64,000 bases of DNA from CBDAQA01 sp965198865 (GCA_965198865.1 CBDAQA010000025.1:979720-1043719); one strand, 5' to 3'; positions 35,489-44,567 are shown, counted from the first letter of the stretch. The notes: generated from the letters alone by a model not told the origin. Translations and numbers: made by a program.

Positions 35489-36012
35489 CTCTGTGGACGT
35501 GTTGAACACACGCTCGCCTGCGCGGCACCGTTGCCCGACGACGACGGTAGACGATTAGGTCTCCGCCGCCGGCTAGCAGCGCATGCACGCCAGTCAATCG
35601 GCGTGTAAGCGCACTGATCATCCACTGTTACACGCGTCCTCGCCCACCGGCGCCGCAGTCGAGAATCACATCCCCATCGCCTTGCCTCCGTGCTTGCCTG
35701 TGGAGCCTTTAACTTCAACGCCAACTTTGTGAGTTGAGAGGACGAGACATTCCAAGTGTTAGGCCAATGGGCGGTGGCGACCGGGCTGCTGTAGGCGGTG
35801 GGTTGAGCGAGGCGGGATCTACCGCGCCAGCCAGGTTATCGCTCTTTGCGTCTCGTGGAGATATCGGTTACGTTAACTCGACGAGTCGTCGTGTCGATTG
35901 CAAACGGACAAAGTCTTTTGGGGCCCGCAAACACGGATTAAACGCCCATCTACAGGCGTTTATGTTCCTTGACCCGCTCGCCTTGGCGCGATTCCGGTGG
36001 CCGCGACGCAAA
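35489..36012. other. Noncoding stretch before the polysaccharide locus
   Basis: I see no supported gene here. Short frames exist on both strands but have shadow composition. One perfect 8-bp inverted repeat GCGTGTAA/TTACACGC (35601-35608, 35628-35635) with a 19-base loop could be a protein site or weak terminator. ACTCGACGAGT, an 11-bp palindrome, lies near 35877. Base composition falls toward the low-GC gene at 36198. Confidence 0.5.
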
Positions 36013-36115
36013 ACGAAGGGTGCACCGACGGGGACGAAGGGTGCACCGACGGGGACGAAGGGTGCACCGACGGGGACGAAGGGTGCACCGACGGGGACGA
36101 AGTCTGCGCCGATTT
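36013..36115. repeat. 21-bp tandem repeat, four perfect copies plus a partial
   Basis: ACGAAGGGTGCACCGACGGG plus one G is repeated at 36013, 36034, 36055 and 36076, followed by a degenerate partial copy to 36115. The period is seven codons and stays open in several frames (TKGAPTG on plus, FVPVGAP on minus), but the surrounding frames have no support as genes. It may be a slippage-prone minisatellite in the leader of the polysaccharide locus. Confidence 0.8.
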
Positions 36116-36164
36116 GACGTTCGGTCTCGTTCCTTGTGGACAGCCTAATCTTTGACCCGCGTGG

Positions 36165-36185
36165 TACCCCGTGCAAAAACGGGTA
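36165..36185 (+). promoter_or_regulatory. Leader hairpin next to the polymerase RBS
   Basis: TACCC(C)GT (36165-36172) pairs with ACGGGTA (36179-36185) around GCAAAA, with one bulged C. It touches the ribosome-binding site AAGGGA (36185-36190). As an RNA it could limit translation of the first gene or be a contact point for a NusG-like factor; both are speculative. Confidence 0.35.
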
Positions 36186-36197
36186 AGGGATTTTTTT

Positions 36198-37697
36198 ATG
36201 CGGACCTCGGATGAGTATGGTGCGGAGGGCGAGGGGTCGACAAATACTGATCGCATTGGGCCTATACATTCAGAGATAAGTATTGGAAGACAAGATCTTA
36301 CCGCTAAAATTCGGCGTGAGAGCCCCCATGCTTTGAATAGTGCAGGCGAACGTTGGATCATTACGTTCATTGCCCTATTATTTTGTTTTCAGATCGGGAT
36401 ATTCTTCCTTGGAAACTCAGCTGTTCGACTCCCGCTACGTATTGGCGGCTATGCAATAAGCCTTAGTATGATTCAGCTGGTGAAAGGGCGATTTAGAACA
36501 CATCCAAGTTGGAGGTGGGCACAGGCGGCTATCCTAGTGCTCCTTGCCGAAGTAATAAATTCTTCTGGCGATTCCATTCTCGCACGTTTTGCAACGGTGG
36601 CACTCTATAGCGCGGTCCTCGCACCAATATTATGGATCGGCCGGGTAGCATTATCTCGGCGCGTATTTCGCGCCGCAATCTTTGTTATGTGGGGATTTTA
36701 TACAGCGAGCGCCCTCATGGGGGTATTCCAGGTAAGTTATCCGGGAAAGTTTGACGGGGCGATCTCGAATAACTTCACCAAGGAGCAGATCGGTGCCTGG
36801 ACATACAAGCTTTCGAATGGACGTACTATCATCCGTCCCAAGGGCTTGTCTGATTCGCCTGGGGGAGCAAGCATTGGCGGCACATATGCGATCATACTCG
36901 GCACAGGACTTCTACTAGCTGAATCAAGCTGGATTCTTCGAGGTGTTGTCATAATAGGGATGATATCCGGCGTGTTTTGCATTTTCCTGTGCGAACAACG
37001 AACAAATCTCCTGGTTTGTGCGTTGGCAACAACGGCCCTAATTGTAGTACTTTTACGACGTCGCTCAACAAAGAAGGCAATGGCGGTAGTTGCGACAATC
37101 GCAGGGGTGGCCGTGGTTGGTACGGTCGTGGCCTTCGCCGTCGGTGGCGCGGCGATTACCGATCGATTCTCCACTCTGATTGACGACAACCCTACGAACG
37201 TATTTCAAGCGAGTCGCGGCCAATTCTTGAATGAATTAATATATAGCGACATATACGAGTTCCCCCTTGGGGCCGGAGAAGGTCGATGGGGAATGATCAA
37301 CAGTTATTTCGGCAGTGACCGATATGCACTTTGGGCGGAGATGCAGTGGCAGGCTTTAGTATTTGATGGCGGCATACCACTTATTTTGATTTATATTGGC
37401 CTTTTGATCTCTCTTTTGTGGACGTCTTGGCGTTTCTCGATCGGCAGCAAATCCGATTTCTTCGGCTGTTGGGCTGGCGTAGTGGTTGGGTATAATATCG
37501 CAGCGATCGCTGCGACGTTCGTATTTCCCGTGTTTTCAGTCCAGCTTGGAATGGAAGTCACATTTATCAATGCGTGTCTTTACAGCGCGTGTACAGTCAG
37601 CGCTCAATCCGGTCTCAAGCCGCTCGCGGGAAGTAGAGTTCGCCCTCCGCGGGTTCAGTTCAATACACCGGCAACAGCTGTAGTAACAGAAAGTTGA
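36198..37697 (+). CDS. O-antigen ligase/Wzy-like polysaccharide polymerase
   Basis: The ATG at 36198, after AAGGGATTTTTTT, gives a 499-residue integral membrane protein with about ten to twelve hydrophobic segments (ITFIALLFCFQIGIFFLG, AAIFVMWGFYTASALMGV, LLVCALATTALIVVLL). A large polar loop near residues 310-375 contains SRGQFLNELIYSDIYEFPLGAGEGRWG, the arrangement of the Wzy/WaaL O-antigen polymerase-ligase family. It would join lipid-linked repeat units at the periplasmic face. The gene is markedly AT-richer than its neighbours and uses different codons, a sign of recent acquisition. An upstream in-frame ATG at 36171 lies within the leader hairpin. Confidence 0.8.
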   Translation: MRTSDEYGAEGEGSTNTDRIGPIHSEISIGRQDLTAKIRRESPHALNSAGERWIITFIALLFCFQIGIFFLGNSAVRLPLRIGGYAISLSMIQLVKGRFRTHPSWRWAQAAILVLLAEVINSSGDSILARFATVALYSAVLAPILWIGRVALSRRVFRAAIFVMWGFYTASALMGVFQVSYPGKFDGAISNNFTKEQIGAWTYKLSNGRTIIRPKGLSDSPGGASIGGTYAIILGTGLLLAESSWILRGVVIIGMISGVFCIFLCEQRTNLLVCALATTALIVVLLRRRSTKKAMAVVATIAGVAVVGTVVAFAVGGAAITDRFSTLIDDNPTNVFQASRGQFLNELIYSDIYEFPLGAGEGRWGMINSYFGSDRYALWAEMQWQALVFDGGIPLILIYIGLLISLLWTSWRFSIGSKSDFFGCWAGVVVGYNIAAIAATFVFPVFSVQLGMEVTFINACLYSACTVSAQSGLKPLAGSRVRPPRVQFNTPATAVVTES

Positions 37698-37725
37698 CAA
37701 CAAAATTCACTCGTAATCCATTACC

Positions 37726-38940
37726 ATGCATATAGGTTTCGTCGCACATAACTTTACCCGTGGTAACGGCCAAGGGCGGATAAACTACGAGATCGCGAAA
37801 CACGCTGCCAGACAGGGGAACCGGATAACGTTGTTTGCAGACCGAGTTGATCAAGACTTGGTTGCCGAGCCAAACATTACATGGGAGCCAATCACCCACC
37901 GGCCCCGGCGCCCGAACTTAGTTGGTGGATGGCGGGCCACACATGAGGCCGACCGGATCATCCACCGCCGCCGTCGGGAGTTCGACGCCTTGGCCGCCTG
38001 CGGGCACACGCTGACCGAGCCGCACGACCTGAACCTATGCCAGTTCGTTCACGGGGCCTGGATCCGCTCGCCCGTCCATGTGGCCAAGCTTACCCGGGGG
38101 GTTTGGGCGTGGTACCAGTGGGCCTACTCCCGAATCAACGAGCATCTTGAGCGAAAGTCGTACGGGGTGGCCAGCGTAGTCGTAGCCCCCTCGGAGAAGA
38201 TCCGAGCAGAACTGATCGGCATCGGCGTCCCGCCCGGCCGGACGGCTGTCATTTATAACGGCGTTGACCCCGTTGAGTTTCACCCCCGCCTCACGCCCGA
38301 CGCCGAACCGGCGGAGCGGGTTGCTCTGGGCCTGCCGGCCCCGGCTGACGGGCCGCTATTGGTGTTCGCCGGGGACATCCGCACGCCCCGCAAGAATCTC
38401 GACTCGGTCCTCAAGGCGATGGTAGACCTTCCGGCCGTGCGGCTGGCCGTGGTCGGGGACACCACCAGTAGCCCGTTCCCGGCCATGGCCAAACGGCTAA
38501 GCGTGGCCAGCCGGGTGACGTTCCTCGGGTTCCGCCGCGACATTAGCCGGGTCATGCGGTCGGGCGATGTGTTCGTCTTCCCGAGCCGGTACGAGGCCGG
38601 CACATTGGTCTTAATCGAGGCAGCGGCGTCGGGCCTGCCGCTGGTGACGGCCGCCACAGCCGGCGGGGCCGAGGCGTTCGGCCCGGACGCCGCCCGGACG
38701 ATCCCCGACCCGGACGACTTGCACGCCCTGGTCGCCGCCATCCGCCACTACACCGCCGACCCGGTCGTCCGCCGGACCGCCGCCACGGCCGCCCGCGCGG
38801 CCGCCGAGCGGCTCACCTGGACCGATATGGCCCAGCGGTACCTGAAACTGTTTGAGGCCGCCGCCGATCGCGTGGTGTCGCCGTTGTCAGCGTCGCCAAC
38901 GTCGGTCCCGCACCGCAGCCCAGTGCCCGAGGTGGCGTGA
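37726..38940 (+). CDS. GT4-family glycosyltransferase
   Basis: The 404-residue protein has the GT-B fold: MHIGFVAHNFTRGNGQGRIN at the start of the acceptor domain, VVAPSEKIRAELIGIGVPPG and VIYNGVDPVEFHP in the linker, and a donor domain with LLVFAGDIRTPRKNLDSVLKA, VTFLGFRRDISRVMRSGDVFV and FPSRYEAGTLVLIEAAASGLP, the EX7E-like nucleotide-sugar site of GT4. It adds a sugar to a lipid-linked intermediate at the cytoplasmic membrane. Its first 150 bases are AT-rich like the upstream gene, while the rest is GC-rich, so a composition break runs through the gene. It overlaps the next gene by GTGA. Confidence 0.87.
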   Translation: MHIGFVAHNFTRGNGQGRINYEIAKHAARQGNRITLFADRVDQDLVAEPNITWEPITHRPRRPNLVGGWRATHEADRIIHRRRREFDALAACGHTLTEPHDLNLCQFVHGAWIRSPVHVAKLTRGVWAWYQWAYSRINEHLERKSYGVASVVVAPSEKIRAELIGIGVPPGRTAVIYNGVDPVEFHPRLTPDAEPAERVALGLPAPADGPLLVFAGDIRTPRKNLDSVLKAMVDLPAVRLAVVGDTTSSPFPAMAKRLSVASRVTFLGFRRDISRVMRSGDVFVFPSRYEAGTLVLIEAAASGLPLVTAATAGGAEAFGPDAARTIPDPDDLHALVAAIRHYTADPVVRRTAATAARAAAERLTWTDMAQRYLKLFEAAADRVVSPLSASPTSVPHRSPVPEVA

Positions 38941-40103
38941 AACTTCTGGTAGTCAGCCATCCGTGTGCCGCCCCGGTGAACCAACAGCTTTACGCATCCG
39001 TCCGGCATGCGACCGGGTGGGACGTGACTCTGGTGGTTCCATCGAACTGGAAGGACGAGTACGGCCGCATTGTGACCGCCGAACAGTGGCCGGCGTTCGA
39101 CGGGCAGTTGGTCCCTATCCCCGTTCGGCGGTCCGGCGACATCATCCTGCACACCTACTGCACATCATTCGCCAAGCTGATCCGTGGCACCGACCCTGAC
39201 GTGATTTATGTCCACCAAGAGCCGTACGCGGCGTCGACCGCCCAGGTGTATTGGGGCAACCGACGGGCGGGTGGCCGACGCAGGCCGCGACCGATCGGAT
39301 TCTACTCCGCCCAAAACATCTCGAAGCGGTACCCACCTCCTTTCCGGTGGACTGAGTCCTGGGTCATGCGGTCCAGCGCGTTCTCCTTCCCGATCAGTTC
39401 CGCCGTCGCCGACGTGTGCCACAAGAAGGGATTCACCGGTCGCAGCACGGTTCTTCCGCTAGCCATCGATCCGGCAGTTTACTACCCCCAGCCCGACCGC
39501 GATGCTGTCCGTCGTGAACTCCTGGGTGACGCCCCGGACGACACGGTCCTGCTTGGGTACCTTGGCCGCCTGGTCCCGGAGAAAGGGCTTGCCACGTTGA
39601 TGACCGCAGTCGGTCACCTTCGCAACCTACCCTGGCGGCTAGCGATAGTCGGCGCGGGGCCGATGTTGACCCAACTAAAGCAACACGCTGTCGCCGGCGG
39701 TGTGGCGGATCGAGTGACATTCGTCGGCTTTGTCCCGCACACACAGGCGCCGCGCTATTTGACGGCATTCGATGCATTGACGGTCCCGTCTGAGACCCAG
39801 TCGAACTGGAGCGAGCAATTCGGCCGCGTGCTGCTGGAGGCCATGGCCTGCGATACCCCCGTTGTCGGGTCCGACTCCGGCGAGATCCCGATGCTGATCC
39901 GCGATACCGGTGGCGGCGTTATATGCCGGGAGCGGGACCCCATCGATTTGGCCGCCGCCCTCCGCCGGGTAATCATGGATCCAGACCTCCGCCGGCGTTT
40001 AGCGGCCGTCGGCCGAATGGCCGTGTGTACGCGGTACTCGATGGCGGACGTTGCCCGAATGTTCGCCGAGACGGTGGCCGCCACCGCCCAGGCGGTGCCC
40101 TGA
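38937..40103 (+). CDS. GT4-family glycosyltransferase
   Basis: The GTG start overlaps the preceding stop by 4 bp. The 388-residue GT-B enzyme has KLLVVSHPCAAPVNQQLY at the N-terminus, SAQNISKRYPPPFRWTE and VLPLAIDPAVYYP in the middle, and LGYLGRLVPEKGLATLM, VTFVGFVPHTQAPRYLTAFD and SEQFGRVLLEAMACDTPVVG in the donor domain, with the conserved glutamates of GT4. The motifs resemble the WcaI/PimB group in general, but sugar and acceptor cannot be read. It forms part of a continuous plus-strand operon. Confidence 0.87.
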   Translation: MKLLVVSHPCAAPVNQQLYASVRHATGWDVTLVVPSNWKDEYGRIVTAEQWPAFDGQLVPIPVRRSGDIILHTYCTSFAKLIRGTDPDVIYVHQEPYAASTAQVYWGNRRAGGRRRPRPIGFYSAQNISKRYPPPFRWTESWVMRSSAFSFPISSAVADVCHKKGFTGRSTVLPLAIDPAVYYPQPDRDAVRRELLGDAPDDTVLLGYLGRLVPEKGLATLMTAVGHLRNLPWRLAIVGAGPMLTQLKQHAVAGGVADRVTFVGFVPHTQAPRYLTAFDALTVPSETQSNWSEQFGRVLLEAMACDTPVVGSDSGEIPMLIRDTGGGVICRERDPIDLAAALRRVIMDPDLRRRLAAVGRMAVCTRYSMADVARMFAETVAATAQAVP

Positions 40104-40211
40104 CTGGTCCACAGTCCCGGCCCCCAGGGTTGACACTGTGGTCAGCCTCTAGCATGCCGTCGACGACCTGCCGTCCTTCAGGCGGGACCCATAGCCGGCA
40201 ATCGGACATAC

Positions 40212-40739
40212 ATGGATTGTTGGACGGCCTTCAATTGGACCCGGCACGACGTGCGGGTCGGCGTGTGGGATGTCATCGTAAACAGGGTGGCGGCGTCATC
40301 GCTAATGCCCCGGATAGGCCGATTCGCGATCTACCGGGCAGTGGGCCTGCCAGTTCGATCGGCCGCGATGAGCCCGGGGATCTACTTCCAGTCGTCCCGG
40401 ACGACGATCGGCCGGCGGACGTTCGTGAACCGCGGGGCGAGGTTCTACGCCGGCGGGTCGTCGATCGAGATCGGCGACTTCGTGCAGGTGGCCATGGGGG
40501 CCACGTTCCTCGGCGAGACCCACCCGATCGGCGGGCCCGAGGAGCGGTGTCACTACACCGTCCTCGCCCGGCCGGTCCGGGTCGGAAACGGGTGCTGGGT
40601 CGGGGCGAACGCGACCGTCCTGCCGGGTGTGACGATCGCCCCGGGCTGCGTGATCGCCGCCGGGGCCGTCGTCACCCACGACTGTGACGCCAACGGCCTG
40701 TACGCCGGCGTGCCGGCCCGGCGGGTGAAGGACCTGTGA
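40212..40739 (+). CDS. Hexapeptide-repeat O-acyltransferase
   Basis: This 175-residue left-handed beta-helix protein has repeated I/V/L-G-x-x-x-x turns: TTIGRRTFVNRGARFYAGGS, IEIGDFVQVAMGATF, VRVGNGCWVGANATVLPGVTI and APGCVIAAGAVVTHDC. GETHPIGG has the catalytic-type histidine seen in maltose/galactoside acetyltransferases, where an acetyl group moves from acetyl-CoA to a sugar hydroxyl. It would decorate the polysaccharide repeat unit. GTGA overlap couples it to the next glycosyltransferase. It begins 108 bp after the upstream gene. Confidence 0.85.
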   Translation: MDCWTAFNWTRHDVRVGVWDVIVNRVAASSLMPRIGRFAIYRAVGLPVRSAAMSPGIYFQSSRTTIGRRTFVNRGARFYAGGSSIEIGDFVQVAMGATFLGETHPIGGPEERCHYTVLARPVRVGNGCWVGANATVLPGVTIAPGCVIAAGAVVTHDCDANGLYAGVPARRVKDL

Positions 40740-41899
40740 CCGGGTCCGCCGCGCCGACCGTGCTGCTGGTGTGCCCCGTCGCCGAGGTCGGCGGGGCCGA
40801 GCAGGTGACGCTCGCGATCGCCCGGGGCCTGCCGGCGCACGGCTTCCGGGGGGTGCTGGCCACCATGCGGCCGGGGCCGCTCGCGGCCGTCGCCCGGGCG
40901 CAGGGGATCGAGGCACACGAGTTCCCGACGGACCACCGGTACCGCGACGTCGTGCCGGTCGTCCGGGGCTTGATCTGGCTCGCCCGCCTCGCCCGCCAGA
41001 CCGGGGCCGCCCTGTTGCACGCCACGCACACGGCGCACCTGTACGCCGCCCCCGCCGCCCGCTGGCTGGGCCTGCCCGAGGTGTGGCACCTGCACGATGC
41101 ACCGTCGCCGCGACCGGACCTGGTCGAGCGGCTCAACCGCCGCCTGCCGACGACGCACGCCATCTTCACCACGCGCCACGTGGCGGCGGGCTATCCGGGC
41201 CTGTGCCGCGGGCCGTTCTCGATCATCCCGCCGGTCTGCATCGATCCCGACGCGCTCCTAGCCCTGTCCGATGCGGCCGACGTCCGGGCCCGGCTCGCTC
41301 TGCCCGACGGCGACCTGCTGCTGACCGTCACACGGCTCCAGCCGCACAAGGGGCACGCCGACCTGATCGACGCCGCCGCCCTGGTCCTCCAGGCCCACCC
41401 GCGGGCCGTCTTCGTCGTCGTCGGCAAGGCCAGCGGTCCCGAGCAGGTCCGGTACCTGGCCGACCTGCGGGCGCGGGCCGACGGCCTCAGCGTCGGCGAC
41501 CGGGTCCGGTTCACCGGCTTCGTGTCCGACGCCGACCTGGCCGCCCTGTACCGGCGGGCCACCGCCCTGGTCCACCCGGCCCACTCCGAGGGGTACGGGC
41601 TGGTGCTGCTGGAGGCGATGGGCGTCGGTCTGCCGGTCGTCGCCGCCGCCGCCGACGGCCCGCGGGAGTTCGTCGTCGACGGCGAGAACGGCCTGCTCGT
41701 GCCCGTCCGCGCCCCGACCGCCCTGGCGGCGGCGGTGGGCCGCCTGCTCGGTGATCCCGCCCTCCGCGGGCGACTCGTTTCAGGCGGGCGGACGACCGCC
41801 GCCGCGCTCACTCCCGACGCCATGTTGCGTCAGACGGTCGAGGTCTTCTCGACGGTGGTCCGCGACGTCCGGGGCCGCCCTGGGCGGCGACGTCCGTGA
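40736..41899 (+). CDS. GT4-family glycosyltransferase
   Basis: The 387-residue GT-B enzyme begins with VLLVCPVAEVGGAEQVTLAI, a glycine-rich acceptor loop. WHLHDAPSPRPDLVERLN and FTTRHVAAGYPG follow. The donor domain shows LLTVTRLQPHKGHADLIDAA, VRFTGFVSDADLAALYRRA and HSEGYGLVLLEAMGVGLPVV, the classical E-x7-E of GT4. The start is a GTG within the preceding stop. Sugar specificity is not evident. The following 97 bp before the decayed methyltransferase gene show nothing of note. Confidence 0.88.
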   Translation: MTGSAAPTVLLVCPVAEVGGAEQVTLAIARGLPAHGFRGVLATMRPGPLAAVARAQGIEAHEFPTDHRYRDVVPVVRGLIWLARLARQTGAALLHATHTAHLYAAPAARWLGLPEVWHLHDAPSPRPDLVERLNRRLPTTHAIFTTRHVAAGYPGLCRGPFSIIPPVCIDPDALLALSDAADVRARLALPDGDLLLTVTRLQPHKGHADLIDAAALVLQAHPRAVFVVVGKASGPEQVRYLADLRARADGLSVGDRVRFTGFVSDADLAALYRRATALVHPAHSEGYGLVLLEAMGVGLPVVAAAADGPREFVVDGENGLLVPVRAPTALAAAVGRLLGDPALRGRLVSGGRTTAAALTPDAMLRQTVEVFSTVVRDVRGRPGRRRP

Positions 41900-41996
41900 C
41901 GACTGTTGGCTGTTGCACCGCCAGCAAACGCCCGGCGGTCGTCGTGGCGAAGGTCGGATTCCCGCAGTGGTCCTTTCGCGAACTGACGGTGTCCCC

Positions 41997-42832
41997 ATGC
42001 GCCGCCAACGAACGCCCCTACGACGAGTGGCCGTCAACCTCGCCAGCCGTCTCGTCCCGGGCCTGACGGAGCGGATCCTGACCGCCCGGAGCCGCCGTCA
42101 CAACGAGCGGGTGCAGAAACGGATCGGCATGTACAGCCTGTACGACCAGGTGTTGGCTGCGTTCGGCTCGTCGGTGTTGGCCGGGCCGTTCCGCGGCATG
42201 CGGTTCACCGGCCGGGCCGCCGGCAGCTTGGCCGTCCCCAAGCTGATCGGGTCGTAAGAGGCCGAGCTGCACGACGTCGTCGAGTCCGCCATCGACCGCC
42301 GGCCGCCGTTGATCGTCGACGTCGGCGTCGCCGAGGGGTACTACGCCGTCGGCTTCGCCCGCCGGCTGCCGGGGCCACCGTGTACGGGTTCGACACCGAC
42401 CCGGTCGCCCGCGAGAAGTGCGCCGCGATGGCGAACCTGAACGGCATGGCCGGCCGGGTCCACGTCCGCGGCACGTGCGACCCCGCCGCGCTCTCCCAAC
42501 TGCTCACGCCCGGCAGCCTCCTACTCAGCGACTGCGAGGGGTACGAGTTCGAGCCGCTCGACCCGGCCCGCGTGCCGACGCTGGCCCGGACCGCCGTCAT
42601 CGTCGAGCTGCACGAGCACACCCGCCCCGGCCTGACGGCGGCCAACGTCGACCGCTTCCGCGACACGCACCACGCCCGGATGGTCGAGCCCGCCCCGCGG
42701 GCGGCGGCTGACTCCCCGTGCCTCGAACAGCTCTCCGAGGCCGACTGGGTGCTCGCCTTGGACGAGATGCGGTTGTTCCCCCAGCGGTGGGCCTACCTCA
42801 CGCCGATCGGCGACCCGGCCCCGCCGGCCTGA
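41997..42832 (+). pseudogene. FkbM-like methyltransferase with stop and frameshift
   Basis: From ATG 41997 the frame reads MRRQRTPLRRVAVNLASRLV, then GPFRGMRFTGRAAGS and AVPKLIGS and hits TAA at 42255. The frame then continues EAELHDVVESAI and LIVDVGVAEGYYAVGFARRL, the SAM-binding loop, so the stop replaces one codon (TAC to TAA would restore the common IGxYEAELH). A base is missing in a G run near 42372; past it the frame is ATVYGFDTDPVAREKCAAM and SLLLSDCEGYEFE to 42832. Two independent lesions make this a true pseudogene, formerly a sugar methyltransferase of the polysaccharide locus. Confidence 0.85.
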
Positions 42833-42869
42833 CCACGTCCATCGGCCACCCGGCCGATCAAACCCACGC

Positions 42870-44567
42870 ATGTCGCCAGACCCGCCCGTCACCGTGCCAG
42901 CCGAGCTGCCAGTGGAAACCCACGCTTTAGATTTGCTCGACCCCGGACGTGGCGACGACCCCGGAGCGGCCGACCTGACCGCGACCCCCTCGCCCGCGTC
43001 CTCCGGCGAGCCCGCAGCCGCCCGCGATCTACTCGCACCGGTCAGGAACCGGACCGCTCGGGCCGCCGCGACGTGGATCGCCAGCACGCTCTACACGGTC
43101 GTGACGCTCTGCGTCGCGTTCGTCACCACGCCGCTCCTGCTCCGGTACCTGGGCCAGGAACGGCTGGGGGCGTACCGGGCGGCGACCGAGTGGATCGGGT
43201 ACATCTCGCTGATCGACCTCGGCATCACGCCGGCGTTGGGCGTGTTGATCCTCCGCGCCCGGGCGTCCGGATCGTCGACCCAGACGGTCCGGGTGATCCG
43301 GTCCGGGATCGTCCTGCTGACCGTGATCGCCGCGCTCACTGCCGGGGTCGGGCTGGTCCTGGCCGGGCTCATGCCACGGCTCGTGAACGTCTCCCCCGGC
43401 CTACGTCACGAGCTGGTCGTGGCGTCCACGTTGTTGGTGGTGCCGGTCTTCCTCCTCCCGGTCCAGATGAGCCGGATGCTGCTCGAAGCCGAGCAGCGGG
43501 GGTACTGGGTCAACTTCGCCCTGCTGTGCCAGGCGGTCACGGCGGCCGTGTTGAGCGTCTGGCTCGCCAGACGGGGCCTGGGGCTGGTCGCGCAGTCGGC
43601 GGCGTTGGTGATCGGCACGGCGGTGGGCGCCTCGCTGTACGTCGTGCCGACGTGGCGGTGGGTCGCCATCCGCCCGCACGCCGGCCCGTCGACCGTGACC
43701 GCCCGGTCGATCTGGAACCTCGGCTGGCCGCTGGCCGTGTCCGGCCTGGGGGTCCGGTTGAACCTGATGACGGATAGCTTGGTCGTCGGGTACCTGTTGG
43801 GCCCGGTCGACGTGTTCCACCTCTTCGTCACCCAACGCGTGGTGTCCTTGTTCGGCGGGCAGGTCAACAGCGTCGTCAACGCCAGCTGGGCGGCTCTGGC
43901 CGAGATGCGACTGACCGGCCGGCAAGACGCGTTCGTGGCCGGCATCGTCGAGCTGACCCGGCTGGTCGTCGGTACCGGCATCGCCCTGACCGGCACGGTC
44001 GCCGCGTTCAACGGTCACTTCGTCCGCCTCTGGGTCGGGGCGTCCCATTACGGGGGCGACCTCCTGAGCTACCTGACGGCCCTCGCCTCGGTCGTGGTCG
44101 GGCTCACCACCGTATACGGGTTCAGCTTGGACTCGGCCGGGGAGACGGCCGCCCGCATCCCGGTCAGCATCGCCGGCGCTGTCGGGAACCTCGCCCTGAG
44201 CATTACGCTGACCAAATGGCTAGGCCTGCCCGGGGTGATCCTCGGCACCGTCCTGGCCCTGGTGTCTTCGGACACCTGGTTCTGCCCCTTCCAGGTCAGC
44301 CGGCGTTTCGGCGTCCCCGGGCGGTCGATCGCAGGTGCCGTGGTCGGTGGTGCCGCCCGCGGGTTGCCGTGGGTGGTCGTCGCGCACGTGTTCGCCCGCC
44401 TCTACTACCCCGCGAGTTGGGTGACGTTCGCGGCGGAGTCTTGCGTCGGCGGCTGCCTCACGTTGGCCTACACCTGGATGGTCGTCCTCAGCGCGGGCGA
44501 CCGACAACGATGGGCGGCGCGGGTCGGCGGCAGACTGCCGCGCCTGGCCCGCCGACGGACGGCCTGA
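42870..44567 (+). CDS. Wzx-like polysaccharide flippase (MOP superfamily)
   Basis: The 565-residue membrane protein has an unusual 65-residue polar N-terminal tail and then about twelve to fourteen hydrophobic segments, starting ATWIASTLYTVVTLCVAFVTTPLLLRYLG. SIWNLGWPLAVSGLGVRLNL opens the second half, as in the two-lobed MOP/PST transporters. It would flip undecaprenyl-linked repeat units to the periplasm, where the Wzy-like protein polymerises them. It follows the dead methyltransferase by 37 bp. Family assignment is good; lipid-linked sugar specificity is unknown. Confidence 0.82.
   Translation: MSPDPPVTVPAELPVETHALDLLDPGRGDDPGAADLTATPSPASSGEPAAARDLLAPVRNRTARAAATWIASTLYTVVTLCVAFVTTPLLLRYLGQERLGAYRAATEWIGYISLIDLGITPALGVLILRARASGSSTQTVRVIRSGIVLLTVIAALTAGVGLVLAGLMPRLVNVSPGLRHELVVASTLLVVPVFLLPVQMSRMLLEAEQRGYWVNFALLCQAVTAAVLSVWLARRGLGLVAQSAALVIGTAVGASLYVVPTWRWVAIRPHAGPSTVTARSIWNLGWPLAVSGLGVRLNLMTDSLVVGYLLGPVDVFHLFVTQRVVSLFGGQVNSVVNASWAALAEMRLTGRQDAFVAGIVELTRLVVGTGIALTGTVAAFNGHFVRLWVGASHYGGDLLSYLTALASVVVGLTTVYGFSLDSAGETAARIPVSIAGAVGNLALSITLTKWLGLPGVILGTVLALVSSDTWFCPFQVSRRFGVPGRSIAGAVVGGAARGLPWVVVAHVFARLYYPASWVTFAAESCVGGCLTLAYTWMVVLSAGDRQRWAARVGGRLPRLARRRTA

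Noticed and set aside
35189..35490. Integron attC-like cassette array
   Set aside because: The regular spacing and palindromic ends first suggested attC sites, but no RYYYAAC/GTTRRRY core pairs, cassette genes or integron integrase are present, while the ends match the adjacent IS110 left end.
36013..36115. CRISPR array
   Set aside because: The 21-bp repeats are directly contiguous without spacers and there are no cas genes.
35734..36117. 127-codon frame containing the TKGAPTG repeats
   Set aside because: No RBS, no recognisable fold and the repeats are open in several frames; treated as noncoding minisatellite.
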